DNA of 41,430 nt from CAUUCF01 sp045580225 (GTDB lineage Bacteria; Pseudomonadota; Gammaproteobacteria; UBA9339): the NCBI GenBank assembly GCA_045580225.1, contig JAZNNJ010000017.1, positions 1-41,430 of the forward strand, written 5' to 3'. The notes under the pieces are model-generated. The model saw only the letters and a list, made by a program, of their open reading frames with translations, was not told the origin of the DNA and ran no database searches. Positions 41,317-41,430 of this stretch are shown in pieces. The position numbers and the translations under genes were made by a program. Within the stretch, counting starts at the first letter, position 1, and every line of letters begins with the position of its first letter.

Positions 41317-41430
41317 ATGGTTAATAAGCAAGCTTTGCCGGTAGGAGTGGACAATTTTGAAGAGATCATTGAAAGTAATTATTATTATGTAGATAAAACT
41401 TTCTTGATCAAAGAGTTGTTAGATAAAAAG
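41317..41430 (+). CDS. AAA-ATPase-like protein, N-terminal part (cut by window edge)
   Basis: Only 38 codons are in the window. ALPVGVDNFEEIIESNYYYV followed by DKTFLIKELLDKK matches the start of the AAA-ATPase-like family (usually with a C-terminal PD-(D/E)XK nuclease-like domain, about 500-560 residues). The family is often multi-copy in host-associated bacteria; its function is unknown. Whether this copy is intact cannot be seen. Confidence 0.8.
   Translation, partial: MVNKQALPVGVDNFEEIIESNYYYVDKTFLIKELLDKK

Overview
This is an AT-rich window (roughly 30% GC by eye) from a bacterium that looks like a host-associated, genome-reduced gammaproteobacterium. The class call rests on gene content and order: rpsU-dnaG-rpoD, mraZ-rsmH-ftsL-ftsI-murE, dedD-cvpA, a CpdA-type phosphodiesterase, and a SUF operon of the sufD-S-U-T type. 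The reduced lifestyle is inferred from several broken gene clusters, overlapping or near-zero intergenic spacing, and three gene-poor stretches that hold decaying genes. UGA, UAA and UAG all terminate intact genes, so the standard bacterial code applies. I cannot name the genus; a Legionellales-like lineage is plausible but is inference.

Layout. 1-390: a signal recognition particle RNA gene (minus), cut off from any neighbour by the window edge. 389-3179 (minus): an Fe-S assembly operon sufD-sufS-sufU-sufT without sufB or sufC. 3244-5329 (plus): cinA/pncC, a secreted polysaccharide deacetylase and rsmI. 5401-5475: tRNA-Asn. 5629-8135: anaerobic ribonucleotide reductase nrdD-nrdG behind a promoter that overlaps a pair of NrdR boxes. 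8206-8289: tRNA-Leu. 8290-10556: a decay zone with a glycosyltransferase relic, an inverted fragment of a membrane pyrophosphatase gene inside it, and a deleted bioB. 10895-17477: mraZ-rsmH-ftsL-ftsI-murE joined directly to tatD-dedD-cvpA. 17839-20322: glycogen phosphorylase. 20433-27677 (minus): a seven-gene run of prepilin-like proteins, a PilX-like protein, an AddA/RecB-type helicase-nuclease, rluB and prmC. 27814-33269: rpsU-dnaG-rpoD-dnaX. 33469-33846: a small HTH protein gene and tRNA-Lys. 33850-35100: a second decay zone with a stop-riddled AAA/DUF4143 ATPase and a possible small RNA or micro-ORF. 35178-41196: an ABC transporter pair, cpdA, fumC and a TolA/TonB-like gene. 41317-end: the start of an AAA-ATPase-like gene.

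How it works together. Most of the window is housekeeping: replication and transcription initiation, septal wall synthesis, ribosome and release-factor modification, and Fe-S assembly. Two things point to physiology. The oxygen-sensitive class III ribonucleotide reductase and glycogen phosphorylase suggest life in low oxygen with carbohydrate storage or scavenging. The pseudopilin-nuclease operon recalls the competence minor-pilin operon next to recC in Haemophilus and E. coli, and so suggests a retained DNA-uptake or pilus function tied to recombination.

The most unusual items are that pseudopilin/AddA operon with its large uncharacterised PilX-like member, the two pseudogenes that keep long reading frames while filling with stop codons, the sufD-led SUF operon, a possible gamma-producing slip site in dnaX, and a possible small transcript with a 25-residue hydrophobic ORF near 34.1 kb.
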